Below are positions 48,661 through 60,740 of a stretch of DNA of 64,000 nucleotides, in pieces. Position numbers and translations under genes: made by a program. Every line of letters begins with the position of its first letter. Within the stretch, counting starts at the first letter, position 1. Origin of the DNA: Mycobacteroides immunogenum (GTDB taxonomy: Bacteria; Actinomycetota; Actinomycetes; Mycobacteriales; Mycobacteriaceae); the NCBI RefSeq assembly GCF_001605725.1, contig NZ_CP011530.1:2232001-2296000 (forward strand), in the 5' to 3' direction. The notes below the pieces were generated by a model. The model had not been told where the DNA came from, made no database searches, and saw only the letters and a list, made by a program, of their open reading frames with translations.

Positions 48661-49967
48661 TGACAACGCAGCCAGCACATCCTCAGACCGTTCTGATGGC
48701 GGGTGGCCAGGATTGGGACGAGATTGTCGCCGCCGCAGCGCAAGCTACCGATGAGCGAATCGTCGTCAACATGGGTCCGCAACATCCGTCCACGCACGGT
48801 GTGCTGCGACTGATCCTGGAGATCGAGGGTGAGACGGTCACCGATGTGCGCTGCGGTATCGGCTATCTACACACCGGTATCGAGAAGAATCTGGAGTACC
48901 GCACCTGGACGCAGGGCGTCACTTTCGTTACCCGGATGGACTATTTGTCTCCGTTCTTCAACGAGACCGCGTATTGCCTTGGCGTTGAGCGATTGCTCGG
49001 CGTCACTGAAGAAATTCCGGAACGCGCCACCGTGATCCGGGTTCTGATGATGGAGCTCAATCGCATCTCCTCGCATCTGGTAGCGCTGGCCACCGGCGGC
49101 ATGGAGCTGGGGGCGATGACCGCCATGTTCCTCGGTTTCCGCGAACGCGAAATGATCCTGAAGGTCTTCGAGGCCATCACCGGTCTGCGGATGAACCACG
49201 CCTACGTGCGGCCCGGTGGACTCGCGCAGGACCTGCCCGACGGCGCCGAACAAGAACTGCGGGACCTACTCAAGATCCTGCCCGGCAGGTTGCGCGACAT
49301 GGAAAACCTGTTGAACGAGAACTACATCTGGAAGGCACGCACCCAGGGCATCGGATATCTGGATCTGACCGGGTGCATGGCGCTGGGGATCACCGGCCCG
49401 GTTCTGCGCGCTACCGGTCTGGCCCACGATCTGCGGCGCGCACAACCGTATTGTGGATATGACTCCTACGATTTCGATGTCATCACGCATCAGGACTGCG
49501 ACTCCTACGGCCGGTATCTCATCCGGGTCAAGGAGATGCACGAGTCCATCAAGATCGCTCAACAATGCTTGGATCGGTTGCGTCCCGGTCCGGTCATGGT
49601 GGACGACAAAAAGATCGCCTGGCCGGCCGACCTGGCCTCGGGTCCGGACGGTTTGGGCAACTCGCCCAAGCACATCGCCAAGATCATGGGCACGTCCATG
49701 GAGGGACTGATTCACCACTTCAAACTGGTGACCGAGGGTATTCGGGTGCCTGCCGGGCAGGTGTACACCGCGATCGAATCCCCCCGCGGCGAGCTGGGTG
49801 TTCATATGGTGAGCGACGGCGGAACCCGGCCCTATCGGGTTCATTTCCGCGATCCCTCGTTCACCAACCTGCAGTCAGTCTCAGCGATGTGCGAGGGCGG
49901 GATGGTGGCCGATCTGATCGCCGCGGTGGCGAGCATCGATCCGGTAATGGGAGGGGTGGACAGGTGA
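48660..49967 (+). CDS. nuoD: NADH-quinone oxidoreductase subunit D
   Basis: The 49 kDa subunit that forms the quinone-reduction site with NuoB. The 435 aa protein has [21 protein letters not shown], the His/Tyr quinone-head region, [32 protein letters not shown] and a C-terminal DPVMGGVDR. The GTG at 48660 overlaps nuoC by one base (TAGTG), and the stop overlaps the nuoE start (GTGA). Confidence 0.97.
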   Translation: MTTQPAHPQTVLMAGGQDWDEIVAAAAQATDERIVVNMGPQHPSTHGVLRLILEIEGETVTDVRCGIGYLHTGIEKNLEYRTWTQGVTFVTRMDYLSPFFNETAYCLGVERLLGVTEEIPERATVIRVLMMELNRISSHLVALATGGMELGAMTAMFLGFREREMILKVFEAITGLRMNHAYVRPGGLAQDLPDGAEQELRDLLKILPGRLRDMENLLNENYIWKARTQGIGYLDLTGCMALGITGPVLRATGLAHDLRRAQPYCGYDSYDFDVITHQDCDSYGRYLIRVKEMHESIKIAQQCLDRLRPGPVMVDDKKIAWPADLASGPDGLGNSPKHIAKIMGTSMEGLIHHFKLVTEGIRVPAGQVYTAIESPRGELGVHMVSDGGTRPYRVHFRDPSFTNLQSVSAMCEGGMVADLIAAVASIDPVMGGVDR

Positions 49968-50707
49968 CGGAGATATTCGTCGAGCTCGGTCATCGTCCGC
50001 CCGAGGACGAGGGCAGCTTCACTGGGCGGAAAAGCTATCCAGCGGAGGTAGTTTCGCGGCTGGCCATCGATGCCAAAGAGATCCTCGACCGTTATCCGAG
50101 TCGCCGGTCGGCGTTGCTGCCGCTGCTGCACCTGGTGCAGTCCGAAGACGGCTATGTGACCAGGGCGGGTATCGAATTCTGTGCCGGACAAGTGGGATTG
50201 ACATCCGCGGAGGTTACCGCGGTGGCGAGCTTCTACTCGATGTACCGGCGCGAGCCCACCGGCGACTACCTGGTCGGCGTCTGCACCAACACGCTGTGTG
50301 CGGTACTCGGCGGTGACGCGATCCTGGCGCGCTTGTCAGACGAGCTTGGTGTCCGGCCCGGCGGTACCACCGAAGACGGCAAGGTCACCCTCGAACACGT
50401 CGAGTGCAATGCCGGCTGTGACTACGCGCCTGTCCTGATGGTCAACTGGGAGTTCTTCGACAACCAAACCCCGGCTGGGGCAGTAGATCTGGTCGACGGT
50501 TTGCGTGGTGGCCGGGTACCCGAGCCCCGGCGCGGTGCACCACCGTGCACCTTCAAGGAGACCGCCCGGATCTTGGCCGGGTTCGCCGATGAGCGGCCGG
50601 ACGCGGTCGCCGCGGCGCTCCCGGGCGATCCCACGCTGGCTGGGCTGCGACTGGCGCGGGATGTACAGCGGAACGTGCAGAACGAGACAGGGGGGACAGC
50701 GCTGTGA
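49964..50707 (+). CDS. nuoE: NADH-quinone oxidoreductase subunit E
   Basis: Thioredoxin-like 24 kDa subunit with the [2Fe-2S] cluster N1a. The 247 aa protein has ligands Cys107 and Cys112 (VCTNTLC) and Cys148 and Cys152 (ECNAGC). The C-terminal ~60 residues beyond the usual domain are Pro/Ala-rich and typical of actinobacterial NuoE. The GTG at 49964 is chosen from the 4 bp overlap with nuoD; the frame runs open further upstream without meaning. The stop overlaps the nuoF GTG. Confidence 0.96.
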   Translation: MTEIFVELGHRPPEDEGSFTGRKSYPAEVVSRLAIDAKEILDRYPSRRSALLPLLHLVQSEDGYVTRAGIEFCAGQVGLTSAEVTAVASFYSMYRREPTGDYLVGVCTNTLCAVLGGDAILARLSDELGVRPGGTTEDGKVTLEHVECNAGCDYAPVLMVNWEFFDNQTPAGAVDLVDGLRGGRVPEPRRGAPPCTFKETARILAGFADERPDAVAAALPGDPTLAGLRLARDVQRNVQNETGGTAL

Positions 50708-52017
50708 CGTCCACGATCCTTACCCCGATTCTGTCCGAACACTGGGACGAGACCGACTCCTGGACCCTCGACGGATATCTGCGCCACGACGGCTACCGGG
50801 GACTGCGGGCCGCGCTGGAGATGGAGCCGGATGCGGTGATCGCCTTGGTCAAAGAGGCGGGGCTGCGGGGGCGGGGCGGGGCCGGATTCCCGACGGGTAC
50901 CAAGTGGTCCTTCATTCCGCAGGGCGGTGAGGCTGGTGCCAAGCCGCATTACCTGGTGGTGAATGCCGACGAGTCCGAACCCGGCACCTGCAAAGACATT
51001 CCGCTGATGCTGGCGACGCCGCATACCCTGATCGAGGGAATCGTGATCGCCGCCTACGCGATTCGCGCCTCGCACGCTTTCATTTATGTGCGTGGCGAGG
51101 TCATCTCGGTGATCAGGCGGCTGCAGACGGCGGTGGCGCAGGCCTACAAGGCCGGATACCTCGGCCGCAACATCCTGGACAGCGGTTTCGATCTGGAACT
51201 GGTGGTGCATGCCGGCGCCGGCGCCTACATCTGCGGGGAAGAGACCGCACTGCTGGACTCGCTGGAGGGCCGGCGCGGGCAGCCGCGGCTGCGCCCCCCG
51301 TTTCCCGCGGTGGCCGGTCTGTACGCGAGCCCGACAGTGGTCAACAATGTGGAGTCCATCGCCAGCGTTCCGGTGATCCTGCGGCGGGGCGCCGCATGGT
51401 TCCGCACCATGGGCTCGGAAAAGTCACCGGGCTTCACCTTGTACTCATTGTCCGGGCATGTGCGTACTCCCGGCCAGTACGAAGCGCCCCTTGGCGTCAC
51501 GCTACGCCAGCTGCTGGAGCTGGCTGGGGGCGTGCGCGATGGTCACGGGCTCAAGTTCTGGACTCCGGGCGGCTCCTCGACGCCGCTGTTCACCATCGAG
51601 CACCTGGACGTCCCGCTCGACTACGAGGGGGTCAGTGCCGCCGGATCGATGCTGGGCACCAAGGCATTACAGATATTCGACGACACGACCTGCGTGGTGC
51701 GTGCGGTGTTGCGGTGGACCGAGTTCTACGCGCACGAATCCTGCGGCAAGTGCACACCGTGCCGAGAGGGCACCTACTGGCTGGTGCGTATCCTGCAGCG
51801 GCTCGAGTCCGGTGAGGGGCGCGCCGAAGACCTGGACAAACTACTCGATATCTCGGACATCGTATTGGGCAAGTCTTTCTGCGCGCTCGGGGACGGCGCG
51901 GCGAGCCCGATCATGTCCTCGTTGAAGTACTTCCGCACCGAGTACGAGGCGCACTTGGCCGATGGATGCCCCTTTGATCCGGTGGCCAGCACTGTCTTTG
52001 GGGAGGCGAATCGATGA
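50704..52017 (+). CDS. nuoF: NADH-quinone oxidoreductase subunit F
   Basis: Binds NADH and FMN and carries the N3 [4Fe-4S] cluster, the electron entry point. The 437 aa protein has [13 protein letters not shown] (FMN/NADH site), [27 protein letters not shown], and cluster ligands Cys347, Cys350 and Cys353 in [12 protein letters not shown] plus a later Cys in [11 protein letters not shown]. The GTG at 50704 overlaps the nuoE stop by four bases. Confidence 0.97.
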   Translation: MTSTILTPILSEHWDETDSWTLDGYLRHDGYRGLRAALEMEPDAVIALVKEAGLRGRGGAGFPTGTKWSFIPQGGEAGAKPHYLVVNADESEPGTCKDIPLMLATPHTLIEGIVIAAYAIRASHAFIYVRGEVISVIRRLQTAVAQAYKAGYLGRNILDSGFDLELVVHAGAGAYICGEETALLDSLEGRRGQPRLRPPFPAVAGLYASPTVVNNVESIASVPVILRRGAAWFRTMGSEKSPGFTLYSLSGHVRTPGQYEAPLGVTLRQLLELAGGVRDGHGLKFWTPGGSSTPLFTIEHLDVPLDYEGVSAAGSMLGTKALQIFDDTTCVVRAVLRWTEFYAHESCGKCTPCREGTYWLVRILQRLESGEGRAEDLDKLLDISDIVLGKSFCALGDGAASPIMSSLKYFRTEYEAHLADGCPFDPVASTVFGEANR

Positions 52018-54398
52018 CAGCCACAGAACCGAGGGCGGACACCGACCTCATCACCGTCCAGATCGACGGCACCAGCATCTCGGTTCCCAAGGGCACGTTG
52101 GTGATCCGCGCGGCCGAACTCATCGGTGTGCAGATTCCGCGGTTCTGTGATCACCCGTTGCTGGAACCCGTTGGTGCGTGCCGTCAGTGCCTTGTCGAGG
52201 TGGAAGGGCAGCGCAAACCGCTGGCGGCGTGTACCACCACCGTCACCGATGAGATGGTGGTACACACCCAGGTGACCTCCGCGGCGGCACAGAAGGCGCA
52301 GAGCGGTGTGATGGAACTGCTGCTGATCAACCACCCGCTCGACTGCCCCGTGTGCGACAAGGGGGGCGAGTGCCCACTTCAGAACCAGGCGATGTCGACC
52401 GGGCGTGCCGAAACCAGATTCACTGAGACCAAACGGACATTTCCCAAGCCGATTCCGCTTTCCACCGAGGTGCTACTGGATAGGGAGCGTTGTGTCCTGT
52501 GCGCGCGCTGTACCCGGTTCTCGCAGCAGATCGCCGGTGATCCCTTTATCGAGCTGCTGGAACGTGGTGCGCTTCAACAGGTAGGCATCGCCGACGATGA
52601 ACCTTTCGAATCGTACTTCTCCGGCAACACCGTGCAGATCTGTCCGGTGGGCGCGCTCACCGGCGCCGCGTACCGATTCCGTGCCCGCCCTTTCGATCTG
52701 GTGTCCACCCCGAGCGTGTGCGAGCACTGCGCCAGCGGATGCGCGCAGCGGACCGATCATCGACGCGGGAAGGTGCTGAGAAGGCTTTCCGGGGACGATC
52801 CTGAGGTCAACGAGGAATGGAATTGCGACAAGGGGCGCTGGGCGTTTACCTACGCCACGGCGGGGGATCGTGTTACCGACCCGATGGTCCGCGACGAGTC
52901 CGGGAACCTGGTGGCGGTCTCGTGGCCGCAAGCGTTGGACGTCGCGGCAAAGGGATTGGCGGGCGCGGGTACCAATAGCGGAGTGCTTACCGGCGGCCGG
53001 CTGACGGTCGAAGATGCCTACGCATATGTGAAATTCGCACGTATGGTGCTGGGCACCAACAATATTGACTTTCGTGCCAGGGCGCATAGTGCGGAAGAAG
53101 CGGCCTTCCTCGGTTCGGCGGTCGCCGGTCATGGGATGACGCAGACATATGCGGCGCTCGAGTCCGCGCCGGTGGTTCTGCTGGCGGGATTCGAGCCGGA
53201 GGAGGAATCTCCCATCGTGTTCCTGCGGCTGCGTAAGGCGGTGCGCAAACGGGGGCTCAAGGTGTTCACCATCGCACCCTTCGCGAGCCGTGGGTCGGCC
53301 AAGCTTTCCGCCGAGGTGATCGCCACCGTCCCCGGTGCCGAGTCAGACACTCTGGCGGGTTTGTCCGATATGGAGCTGCTCCGGCGGCCGGGCGCCGTGA
53401 TCATGGTGGGCGAGCGGCTGGCGTCGGCGGCAGGGGGACTCTCGGCGGCCGCGCGGCTGGCGGGTAAGACGGGGGCCACCTTGGTGTGGGTTCCACGCCG
53501 GGCGGGCGAGCGCGGGGCGTTGGAGGTGGGCGCCCTGCCCCGGCTGCTGCCGGGTGCACATCCGGTAGTCGACAGCGCGGCGCGGCGCGTTGTCGCCGAG
53601 AAGTGGGGTGTCATCGCGCTGCCGGATATGCCCGGACTGGATGCCGCCGCGATGCTGGACCCGGGAAGCGGGCTTGGTGCCTTCCTTATCGGCGGTGTAG
53701 AACTCGCCGATCTGCCCTATCCCGCCGCTGCCGCAGGCGCACTCAAGACGGCATTTGTGGTGAGCCTCGAGATGCGCCATGGGGCCGTCACAGAACTCGC
53801 CGATGTGGTGCTCCCCGTGGGGGCGGTCGCGGAGAAGTCCGGCAGTTTCTTGAATTGGGAAGGCCGCCTGAGGTCTTTTCCCGCCACATTGGAGACCAGC
53901 GACACGCTGGACGATCTCAGAGTGCTTGCTGCGCTGTCCCAGCGGATGGATCGCCCGATCGGGTTGAACCATGCGAACCAGGCGCTGGCCGAGCTCGCCG
54001 ACATTGGTTCGTGGGAGGGGGCGCGGGAAGCCCCGGGCGCGGTACGCGCCGGCGTCAGACCGCGGCCCGAGGTGGGAGAGGCGGTCATGGCCTCGTGGCG
54101 GCTACTGCTCGATGCCGGACGGCTGCAGGACGGTGAGCCGCACCTCGCGGGCACCGCGCGGGAGGCCCAGTTACTGCTCTCCGAGGCGACGGCCAACGAA
54201 ATCGGCGCTGCCGAGGGTGAATCCGTCACCGTGCGCAGTCTCTCGGAGTCGATCAGGGGATCTATTACCTTGCCGCTGCGGATCGCCGAGATGCCTGACA
54301 GGGTCGTGTGGGTACCCATGCGGTCGGCAGGTTCGGAGGTTCATCAACAACTCGGCCCGGCGCTCGGCCAAGTGGTGCGAATCGAGGTCGCGCCATGA
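52014..54398 (+). CDS. nuoG: NADH-quinone oxidoreductase subunit G
   Basis: Largest peripheral subunit, with several iron-sulfur clusters on the electron path. The 794 aa protein has the N-terminal [2Fe-2S] ligands Cys45, Cys56, Cys59 and Cys73. A His-Cys3 cluster follows ([15 protein letters not shown]), then a [4Fe-4S] site ([11 protein letters not shown] with later QICPVG). An additional CEHCASGC...C site is present, the ligand set for cluster N7. A molybdopterin-oxidoreductase-like domain fills the rest without an obvious cofactor. ATG at 52014, ATGA overlap with nuoF. Confidence 0.96.
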   Translation: MTATEPRADTDLITVQIDGTSISVPKGTLVIRAAELIGVQIPRFCDHPLLEPVGACRQCLVEVEGQRKPLAACTTTVTDEMVVHTQVTSAAAQKAQSGVMELLLINHPLDCPVCDKGGECPLQNQAMSTGRAETRFTETKRTFPKPIPLSTEVLLDRERCVLCARCTRFSQQIAGDPFIELLERGALQQVGIADDEPFESYFSGNTVQICPVGALTGAAYRFRARPFDLVSTPSVCEHCASGCAQRTDHRRGKVLRRLSGDDPEVNEEWNCDKGRWAFTYATAGDRVTDPMVRDESGNLVAVSWPQALDVAAKGLAGAGTNSGVLTGGRLTVEDAYAYVKFARMVLGTNNIDFRARAHSAEEAAFLGSAVAGHGMTQTYAALESAPVVLLAGFEPEEESPIVFLRLRKAVRKRGLKVFTIAPFASRGSAKLSAEVIATVPGAESDTLAGLSDMELLRRPGAVIMVGERLASAAGGLSAAARLAGKTGATLVWVPRRAGERGALEVGALPRLLPGAHPVVDSAARRVVAEKWGVIALPDMPGLDAAAMLDPGSGLGAFLIGGVELADLPYPAAAAGALKTAFVVSLEMRHGAVTELADVVLPVGAVAEKSGSFLNWEGRLRSFPATLETSDTLDDLRVLAALSQRMDRPIGLNHANQALAELADIGSWEGAREAPGAVRAGVRPRPEVGEAVMASWRLLLDAGRLQDGEPHLAGTAREAQLLLSEATANEIGAAEGESVTVRSLSESIRGSITLPLRIAEMPDRVVWVPMRSAGSEVHQQLGPALGQVVRIEVAP

Positions 54399-55663
54399 CG
54401 GGCAAAACAGACTTGTCACAGTTCGGGATCGACCCGCTATGGCTTGTTCTGGTGAAATGTGTTGCCGTATTCGCCTTTCTGGTTCTCACTGTGCTTATCG
54501 CCATCCTCGTCGAGCGCAGGGTGCTGGCCTGGATGCAGCGCCGCATCGGACCCAACAGGGTGGGGCCGTTCGGCCTGCTGCAGAGCCTGGCCGACGGCGT
54601 GAAACTGGCGCTCAAGGAGGGCCTTACGCCTGCCGGGGTGGACAAGCCGATCTACCTGCTGGCACCCATCATCTCCGTTGTGCCGGCGATCGTCGCGTAC
54701 GCGGTCATCCCGTTCGGGCCCGTTGTCACGGTTTTCGGGCATCGCACACCCTTGCAACTCACCGACCTACCGGTGGCCATCCTTTTCGTGCTGGCCGTGA
54801 CCTCAGTCGGTGTATACGGCATTGTGTTGGGAGGCTGGGCATCCGGATCGACATACCCTCTGCTGGGCGGGCTGCGATCCTCCGCGCAGGTGATCTCCTA
54901 CGAGATCGCGATGGGTCTGACCTTCGCCGCCGTCTTCCTGCTGGCGGGGACGATGTCTACCTCTGGAATAGTGGCGGCGCAGGAGAGCCGCTGGTATGTC
55001 TTCCTGCTCTTGCCCTCATTTCTCGTCTATGTGACCGCGATGGTCGGCGAAACCAATAGGGCGCCATTCGACCTGCCGGAAGCCGAGGGCGAGCTCGTCG
55101 GCGGTTTCCACACCGAATACTCCTCATTGCGCTTCGCCATGTTCATGCTCGCCGAATACATCAATATGGCGACGGTTTCCGGATTGGCCGCCACCATGTT
55201 CCTGGGTGGCTGGCACGCGCCCTGGCCGGTGAGTCTGATCGACGGGGCCAATACCTCGTGGTGGCCGGTGGTGTGGTTCGTGGCCAAGGTGTGGGGATTC
55301 ATGTTCTTGTTCATGTGGTTGCGCGCCACCCTGCCGCGGCTGCGCTATGACCAGTTCATGCGCTTGGGGTGGGAGGTTCTGATCCCGGTCGCGTTGGTGT
55401 GGATCGTCATCGTCGGTGTGGTAAAGGCCATGGCGCTGTATGGATACGGGCACTCGTCGGCCATCCTCGGGATCACCGGGGTGGTCGTCTCGGTCGGCAG
55501 CATCGCCCTGGTGGGTGTGCTGTCCCGGCGTACGCAGCCACCAAAACCGTTGCTCAGCTCCAGCTTTGATCCGATGGCCGGCGGATTCCCGGTGCCGCCA
55601 CTGCCGGGGCAGCGTGCCGATGCGGCGGCGTACTCAACCACCAAGGAGGACGCACATGCCTGA
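54395..55663 (+). CDS. nuoH: NADH-quinone oxidoreductase subunit H
   Basis: Membrane subunit that links the peripheral arm to the pump and forms the quinone tunnel. The 422 aa protein has about eight to nine helices, with [23 protein letters not shown], the conserved [25 protein letters not shown] and [17 protein letters not shown]. The C-terminal tail is Pro-rich. The ATG at 54395 overlaps the nuoG stop; the longer frame to 54308 lies in nuoG. Confidence 0.96.
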   Translation: MTGKTDLSQFGIDPLWLVLVKCVAVFAFLVLTVLIAILVERRVLAWMQRRIGPNRVGPFGLLQSLADGVKLALKEGLTPAGVDKPIYLLAPIISVVPAIVAYAVIPFGPVVTVFGHRTPLQLTDLPVAILFVLAVTSVGVYGIVLGGWASGSTYPLLGGLRSSAQVISYEIAMGLTFAAVFLLAGTMSTSGIVAAQESRWYVFLLLPSFLVYVTAMVGETNRAPFDLPEAEGELVGGFHTEYSSLRFAMFMLAEYINMATVSGLAATMFLGGWHAPWPVSLIDGANTSWWPVVWFVAKVWGFMFLFMWLRATLPRLRYDQFMRLGWEVLIPVALVWIVIVGVVKAMALYGYGHSSAILGITGVVVSVGSIALVGVLSRRTQPPKPLLSSSFDPMAGGFPVPPLPGQRADAAAYSTTKEDAHA

Positions 55664-56192
55664 TCTGCTGCGACGTTCGGTCGATGCCATGGCCGGGTTC
55701 TGGGTCACCTTCTCGTCCATGTTCAAGAAGCGGCTCACCGAGCAGTACCCCGAGAAGAAGCAACCGACCGCGGCTCGCTACCACGGGCGGCATCAGCTCA
55801 ATCGCTATACCGACGGTCTGGAGAAGTGCATAGGTTGCGAGCTGTGTGCCTGGGCTTGCCCGGCGGACGCGATATTCGTCGAGGGCGCAGACAATTCCGA
55901 GGAGGAGCGGTTCTCGCCGGGAGAGCGGTACGGGCGGGTGTACCAGATCAACTATCTGCGGTGTATCGGCTGCGGGCTGTGCATCGAGGCATGCCCCACG
56001 CGGGCGCTCACCATGACCAACGACTACGAGATGGCCGACGACAACAGGGCCGACCTCATCTATGGCAAGGACAAGTTACTCGCGCCGCTGCGACCGGGCA
56101 TGACGCCACCACCCCACGCGATGTACCCCGGCGCCACTGACACCGACTACTACCTGGGCAACCTGCCTAGCGGCGGGGAGGACGGCAGGTGA
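55656..56192 (+). CDS. nuoI: NADH-quinone oxidoreductase subunit I
   Basis: Ferredoxin-like subunit with clusters N6a and N6b. The 178 aa protein has two CxxCxxCxxxCP motifs: Cys58/61/64/68 ([12 protein letters not shown]) and Cys103/106/109/113 ([12 protein letters not shown]). The N-terminal amphipathic helix associates with the membrane side. The ATG at 55656, after aaggagg, overlaps nuoH by eight bases. The stop overlaps the nuoJ GTG. Confidence 0.97.
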   Translation: MPDLLRRSVDAMAGFWVTFSSMFKKRLTEQYPEKKQPTAARYHGRHQLNRYTDGLEKCIGCELCAWACPADAIFVEGADNSEEERFSPGERYGRVYQINYLRCIGCGLCIEACPTRALTMTNDYEMADDNRADLIYGKDKLLAPLRPGMTPPPHAMYPGATDTDYYLGNLPSGGEDGR

Positions 56193-56968
56193 GCCCCGAT
56201 GTCGTGGCCAATCAGGCGGCGGTACTTGCTGTCGAGGGATTGTCCCGCACCCCGACATGGGAAGGGGTGACGTTCTGGGTGCTCGGCGCCCTCGCGGTGC
56301 TCGGAGCGCTTGGCGTGATCGCCGCGCCAAAGGCGGTGTACTCGGCGATCTTTCTTGCGATGACGATGGTCATCCTGGCGGTGTTCTTCGTGGCTCAGGG
56401 GGCGCTGTTTTTGGGTGTTGCCCAGGTGGTGGTGTACACCGGCGCGGTCATGATGCTCTTCTTGTTCGTCCTGATGTTCGTGGGTGTGGATTCCTCGGAC
56501 TCACTGGTGGAGACCCTGCCGGGGCAACGAGTAGGTGCCGTCGCGGCGGGATTGGGATTCGGGATCCTTGCCATCGCGGGTATCGGAAATGCCTCCACCA
56601 CAGCCTTTGTGGGGTTAGAGCAAGCCAACAGCCGTGGCAATGTAGAGGGTCTGGCCGAGCGCATCTTCATCGACTACCTGTGGGCGTTCGAACTGACCGG
56701 CGCACTTCTGATCACCGCGACCATCGGAGCGATGGTGCTGGCGCACCGCGAGCGGCTGGGCCAAGCCGGCGGCCAACGCGAGCTGGCCATTCGACGGTTT
56801 CAGCACGGCGATCGCGCCACCCCGTTGCCGAATCCCGGTGTGTATGCCCGGCATAACGCCGTCGACGTGCCCGCACTACTTCCCGATGGGTCGTTCTCGG
56901 AACTGTCGGTCAGCGGTGTACTCACGCCGCGGAACATGGAGGTAGAGGTGAGCAGGCATGAATCCTGA
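56189..56968 (+). CDS. nuoJ: NADH-quinone oxidoreductase subunit J
   Basis: Membrane subunit involved in coupling, with the pi-bulge helix family motif [17 protein letters not shown]. The 259 aa protein has five predicted helices and a hydrophilic C-terminal extension of about 70 residues ([15 protein letters not shown] onward), as in other actinobacteria. GTG 56189. It overlaps nuoK by 11 bases. Confidence 0.95.
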   Translation: MSPDVVANQAAVLAVEGLSRTPTWEGVTFWVLGALAVLGALGVIAAPKAVYSAIFLAMTMVILAVFFVAQGALFLGVAQVVVYTGAVMMLFLFVLMFVGVDSSDSLVETLPGQRVGAVAAGLGFGILAIAGIGNASTTAFVGLEQANSRGNVEGLAERIFIDYLWAFELTGALLITATIGAMVLAHRERLGQAGGQRELAIRRFQHGDRATPLPNPGVYARHNAVDVPALLPDGSFSELSVSGVLTPRNMEVEVSRHES

Positions 56969-57257
56969 CAATTACCTCTATCTCGCCGCGCTCATCTTCA
57001 CCATCGGTGCGGCCGGTGTGATGTTGCGCCGCAACGCGATTGTGGTCTTCATGAGCGTCGAGTTGATGCTCAACGCCGCCAACCTGGCCTTCGTCACGTT
57101 CGCGCGCATGCACGGGAACCTCGACGGCCAGGTCATCGCATTCTTCACCATGGTCGTTGCGGCTACGGAGGTTGTTGTGGGGCTGGGGATCATCATGACC
57201 ATCTTCCGCACCCGTAGGTCGGCCTCGGTCGACGATGCCGATCTGTTGAAGTTCTAG
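56958..57257 (+). CDS. nuoK: NADH-quinone oxidoreductase subunit K
   Basis: Small three-helix membrane subunit (99 aa) related to MrpC. Conserved Glu residues lie within helices two and three ([15 protein letters not shown] and [15 protein letters not shown]), which belong to the hydrophilic axis of the pump. ATG 56958, 11 bp inside the nuoJ end; 13 bp to nuoL. Confidence 0.96.
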   Translation: MNPDNYLYLAALIFTIGAAGVMLRRNAIVVFMSVELMLNAANLAFVTFARMHGNLDGQVIAFFTMVVAATEVVVGLGIIMTIFRTRRSASVDDADLLKF

Positions 57258-57270
57258 GAGGGGAGCGCTC

Positions 57271-59136
57271 GTGACATGGCTCATGCCGGTGCTGCCTCTT
57301 GTTGGTGCCGCCGTGCTTCTGCTCGCCGGTCGCCGTGCAGACGCCTGGGGACACCTCCTGGGCTGTGCCGCGGCCCTCGGGTCTTTCCTGGTGGCTGTGG
57401 TGGCCTTCTTCGGCATGCTGGGCAGGACCGGGGCCGAGCGAGTGGTGCATGAGGTACTTTTCAGCTGGGTACCGGTCGGGGCACTGCACATTGATTTCGG
57501 GTTGACCCTCGATCAGCTGTCGGTGTGCTTCGCATTGCTGATCACCGGGGTGGGTTCGCTGATCCATGTCTACTCGATCGGCTACATGGCGCACGATCCC
57601 GACAGGCGGAGGTTCTTCGGGTATCTGAATCTGTTTCTGGCGGCCATGCTGCTGCTGGTGCTCGCCGACAACTTCCTTGGACTGTACGTGGGCTGGGAGG
57701 GTGTCGGTTTGGCCTCCTACCTGCTGATCGGTTTCTGGTATCAGAAGCCGTCGGCCGCCGCGGCGGCCAAGAAGGCCTTCATCGTCAACAGGGTTGGCGA
57801 TATGGGGCTGGCACTGGCCATGATGCTGATGTTCGCGACATTCGGCTCTGTCGGATTCTCGCAGGTGCTGGGATCGGCGGGCGCGGCTGGTGAGAGTCGT
57901 GATACCGCAATCGGATTGGCGCTGCTGCTGGCGGCCTGCGGGAAGTCTGCCCAGGTGCCGTTGCAGTCGTGGCTGGGGGATGCGATGGAAGGCCCCACCC
58001 CGGTGTCCGCACTCATTCATGCGGCAACCATGGTGACCGCGGGTGTCTATCTGATCACCCGGTCTGGGCCGATCTTCGAACACGCTCCGTACGCCCAGGT
58101 GGCGGTGGTGCTGGTAGGCGCCGTCACCTTGCTCTTCGGGGCTGTCATCGGTTGCGCCAAGGACGACATCAAGAAAGCCCTTGCCGCGAGCACGATGTCG
58201 CAGATCGGGTACATGGTGCTGGCGGCAGGTTTGGGACCCGCGGGGTATGCGGTAGCGATCATGCATCTGCTCACACACGGGTTTTTCAAGGCCGGACTGT
58301 TCTTGGGTGCCGGTTCGGTCATGCACGGTATGAACGAAGAGACCGACATGCGCCGCTACGGCGGGTTACGCACCGTCATGCCGATCACGTTTGCCACCTT
58401 TGGGCTGGGATATCTTGCCATCATTGGTGTTCCGCCATTCGCGGGTTTCTACTCCAAGGACAAGATCATCGAGGTCGCTTTCGCACACGGTGGTGCGGGA
58501 GGATTCCTGTTGGGTACGGCGGCCCTGCTGGGCGCCGGAATCACAGCTTTCTACATGACTCGGGTCATGCTGTTGACCTTCTTCGGTCGGCGTCGCTGGC
58601 GCGAGGACGTGCATCCGCACGAATCACCCGCGGTGATGACATGGCCGATGATGGTGCTCGCACTCGGATCGGTGGGAGCCGGATTCCTGCTGAGTCTAGG
58701 TGGGGCGCTGCAGAACTGGCTGACGCCTGTGGTCGGCGTCCATCACGGTGAGTTACCGGTACCGGCTTGGGTGGTCAGCGCCGTCACGGTGGCGGTGGTG
58801 CTCTGCGGAATCGGCATCGCCTACTGGATGTATCGCGCGAGCGTGCCGGAGACCGCACCGCCGGGCGCCGCGCTCACCGTCGCCGCGCGCCGGGATCTCT
58901 ACGGAGATGCCTTCAATGAGGCGGTGTTCATGCGGCCCGGACAGCGCCTGACGCGTGGCCTGGTGCTGGCCGATGACCGAGCGGTCGATGGTCTGGTCAA
59001 CGGCGTGGCCTCCACCCTCGGCGCTGTATCGGGTTGGGTACGGCATATGCAGACAGGTCATGTCCGCTCCTACGCGTTGTCCATGTGTGCCGGCGCGGCC
59101 GTGGTGGTCGCGGTGTTGATGGCAGTGAGGTGGTGA
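57271..59136 (+). CDS. nuoL: NADH-quinone oxidoreductase subunit L
   Basis: Distal antiporter-like pump subunit. The 621 aa protein has multiple helices and the Mrp-like core: [17 protein letters not shown] with the key Glu, [47 protein letters not shown] with the Lys, and [19 protein letters not shown]. The C-terminal part includes the lateral-helix region and a final helix. GTG 57271 after aggagggg. The stop overlaps the nuoM start. Confidence 0.96.
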   Translation: MTWLMPVLPLVGAAVLLLAGRRADAWGHLLGCAAALGSFLVAVVAFFGMLGRTGAERVVHEVLFSWVPVGALHIDFGLTLDQLSVCFALLITGVGSLIHVYSIGYMAHDPDRRRFFGYLNLFLAAMLLLVLADNFLGLYVGWEGVGLASYLLIGFWYQKPSAAAAAKKAFIVNRVGDMGLALAMMLMFATFGSVGFSQVLGSAGAAGESRDTAIGLALLLAACGKSAQVPLQSWLGDAMEGPTPVSALIHAATMVTAGVYLITRSGPIFEHAPYAQVAVVLVGAVTLLFGAVIGCAKDDIKKALAASTMSQIGYMVLAAGLGPAGYAVAIMHLLTHGFFKAGLFLGAGSVMHGMNEETDMRRYGGLRTVMPITFATFGLGYLAIIGVPPFAGFYSKDKIIEVAFAHGGAGGFLLGTAALLGAGITAFYMTRVMLLTFFGRRRWREDVHPHESPAVMTWPMMVLALGSVGAGFLLSLGGALQNWLTPVVGVHHGELPVPAWVVSAVTVAVVLCGIGIAYWMYRASVPETAPPGAALTVAARRDLYGDAFNEAVFMRPGQRLTRGLVLADDRAVDGLVNGVASTLGAVSGWVRHMQTGHVRSYALSMCAGAAVVVAVLMAVRW

Positions 59137-60740
59137 GTGCCGTGGGTACCGTAACTGCGTTGTGGCTCATTCCGTTACTAGGTGCCGCCGCGGTGTTGGT
59201 GCTACCGACCCACCGGCGGGCCCTGGCCAAGAAGGTGGCGTTGGGTGTATCGCTGATCGTCTTGATTGTCGCGATCGGGTTGGCGGTCGCATTCGACCCG
59301 GCCGGCCCGCAGTATCAATTCGTCGAATCAGTCTCGTGGATACCGGCATTCGGCATGAAGTACGCGGTCGGCCTCGACGGGATCGGCCTTGCCCTGGTGC
59401 TGCTCACTGCCGGGCTTCTTCCGGTGCTACTGCTGGCCGGATGGAACGATGGGGCAGAAGCTCCCGGATACGGAAATCGCCCACTGGCGCAGCGCTACGT
59501 GGCATTGCTCCTGGTTGTGGAATCCATGGTGCTGTTGTCCTTCGCGGCCCTAGACGTCCTGCTCTTCTACATCTTCTTCGAGGCAATGCTCATCCCGATG
59601 TATTTTCTGATCGGGGGGTTCGGCAGCACACACTCCGACGTCGCGCAGCGCTCCCGCGCGGCGGTGAAATTCTTGATGTACAACCTGTTCGGTGGTCTCA
59701 TCATGTTGGCGGCCGTGATCGGTCTGTACGTCGCCACGGCGCAGAGCCCGGGCGGGAGGCAAGGCGGCACGTTCGATCTGCGTGAGATCACCGAAATGGT
59801 CGCCACCGGCGCACTGGATGTAGACCCCGGTGTGGCGAAGGCACTCTTCCTGGGCTTCATGTTCGCGTTCGCAGTCAAGGCGCCGCTCTGGCCTTTCCAT
59901 ACCTGGCTGCCCGACGCCGCGGTGCATGCCACACCGGCCAGTGCGGTGCTCATGATGGCGATAGTCGACAAGGTGGGTACGTTTGCGATGCTGCGGTATT
60001 GCATCCAGCTTTTCCCCGATGCCAGTAGATATTTCACCCCGGTGATCATCACACTGGCGGTCGTCGGAATCATCTACGGCGCCATCGTGGCGATCGGGCA
60101 GACCGATGTAATGCGTCTGATCGCCTACACATCGATCTCGCATTTCGGGTTCATCATTCTGGGTATCTTCGCGATGACCAGTCAGGGGCAATCGGGCTCG
60201 ACCCTCTACATGGTCAACCACGGTATCTCCACCGCGGCGCTGATGTTGGTCGCGGGATTCCTGGTTACCCGCAGAGGATCTCGACTCATCGCGGCATACG
60301 GTGGGGTGCAGAAGGTGGCTCCGGTTCTCGCCGGCTCGTTCTTGGTGGCGGGCCTGGCGACCTTGTCGCTGCCTGGTCTGGCGCCCTTCATCAGTGAGTT
60401 CCTGGTTCTGGTAGGCACTTTCACTCGCTACCCGGTGGCGGCGGCGTGTGCGGTTGTCGCATTGGTGCTGGCGGCGATCTACGTGTTGTGGATGTATCAG
60501 CGGATGATGACCGGTCCGTTGGCGCCGGAGAATGAGACCATCGGGGATCTCAAACGCCGGGAATTGACCGTGGTGGCGCCGCTCATCGCGCTGCTACTGG
60601 TGCTGGGAATCTACCCGAAACCGCTGCTGGACATCGTGAATCCCGCCGTCGAGCAGACGTTGCGCACAGTCAAGGAGAAGGACCCGCCGCCGGTCGTGGC
60701 CGATGTGGCCCTCCGGCACGGCGAAGGCGAGCAGCGATGA
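59133..60740 (+). CDS. nuoM: NADH-quinone oxidoreductase subunit M
   Basis: Second antiporter-like pump subunit (535 aa). The conserved [14 protein letters not shown] holds the pump Glu; [27 protein letters not shown] carries the central Lys and the proton path; [16 protein letters not shown] follows. Fourteen or so helices are expected. The GTG at 59133 is chosen because it overlaps the nuoL TGA (GTGA) and removes an N-terminal extension that only exists as a frame inside nuoL. Confidence 0.95.
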   Translation: MSAVGTVTALWLIPLLGAAAVLVLPTHRRALAKKVALGVSLIVLIVAIGLAVAFDPAGPQYQFVESVSWIPAFGMKYAVGLDGIGLALVLLTAGLLPVLLLAGWNDGAEAPGYGNRPLAQRYVALLLVVESMVLLSFAALDVLLFYIFFEAMLIPMYFLIGGFGSTHSDVAQRSRAAVKFLMYNLFGGLIMLAAVIGLYVATAQSPGGRQGGTFDLREITEMVATGALDVDPGVAKALFLGFMFAFAVKAPLWPFHTWLPDAAVHATPASAVLMMAIVDKVGTFAMLRYCIQLFPDASRYFTPVIITLAVVGIIYGAIVAIGQTDVMRLIAYTSISHFGFIILGIFAMTSQGQSGSTLYMVNHGISTAALMLVAGFLVTRRGSRLIAAYGGVQKVAPVLAGSFLVAGLATLSLPGLAPFISEFLVLVGTFTRYPVAAACAVVALVLAAIYVLWMYQRMMTGPLAPENETIGDLKRRELTVVAPLIALLLVLGIYPKPLLDIVNPAVEQTLRTVKEKDPPPVVADVALRHGEGEQR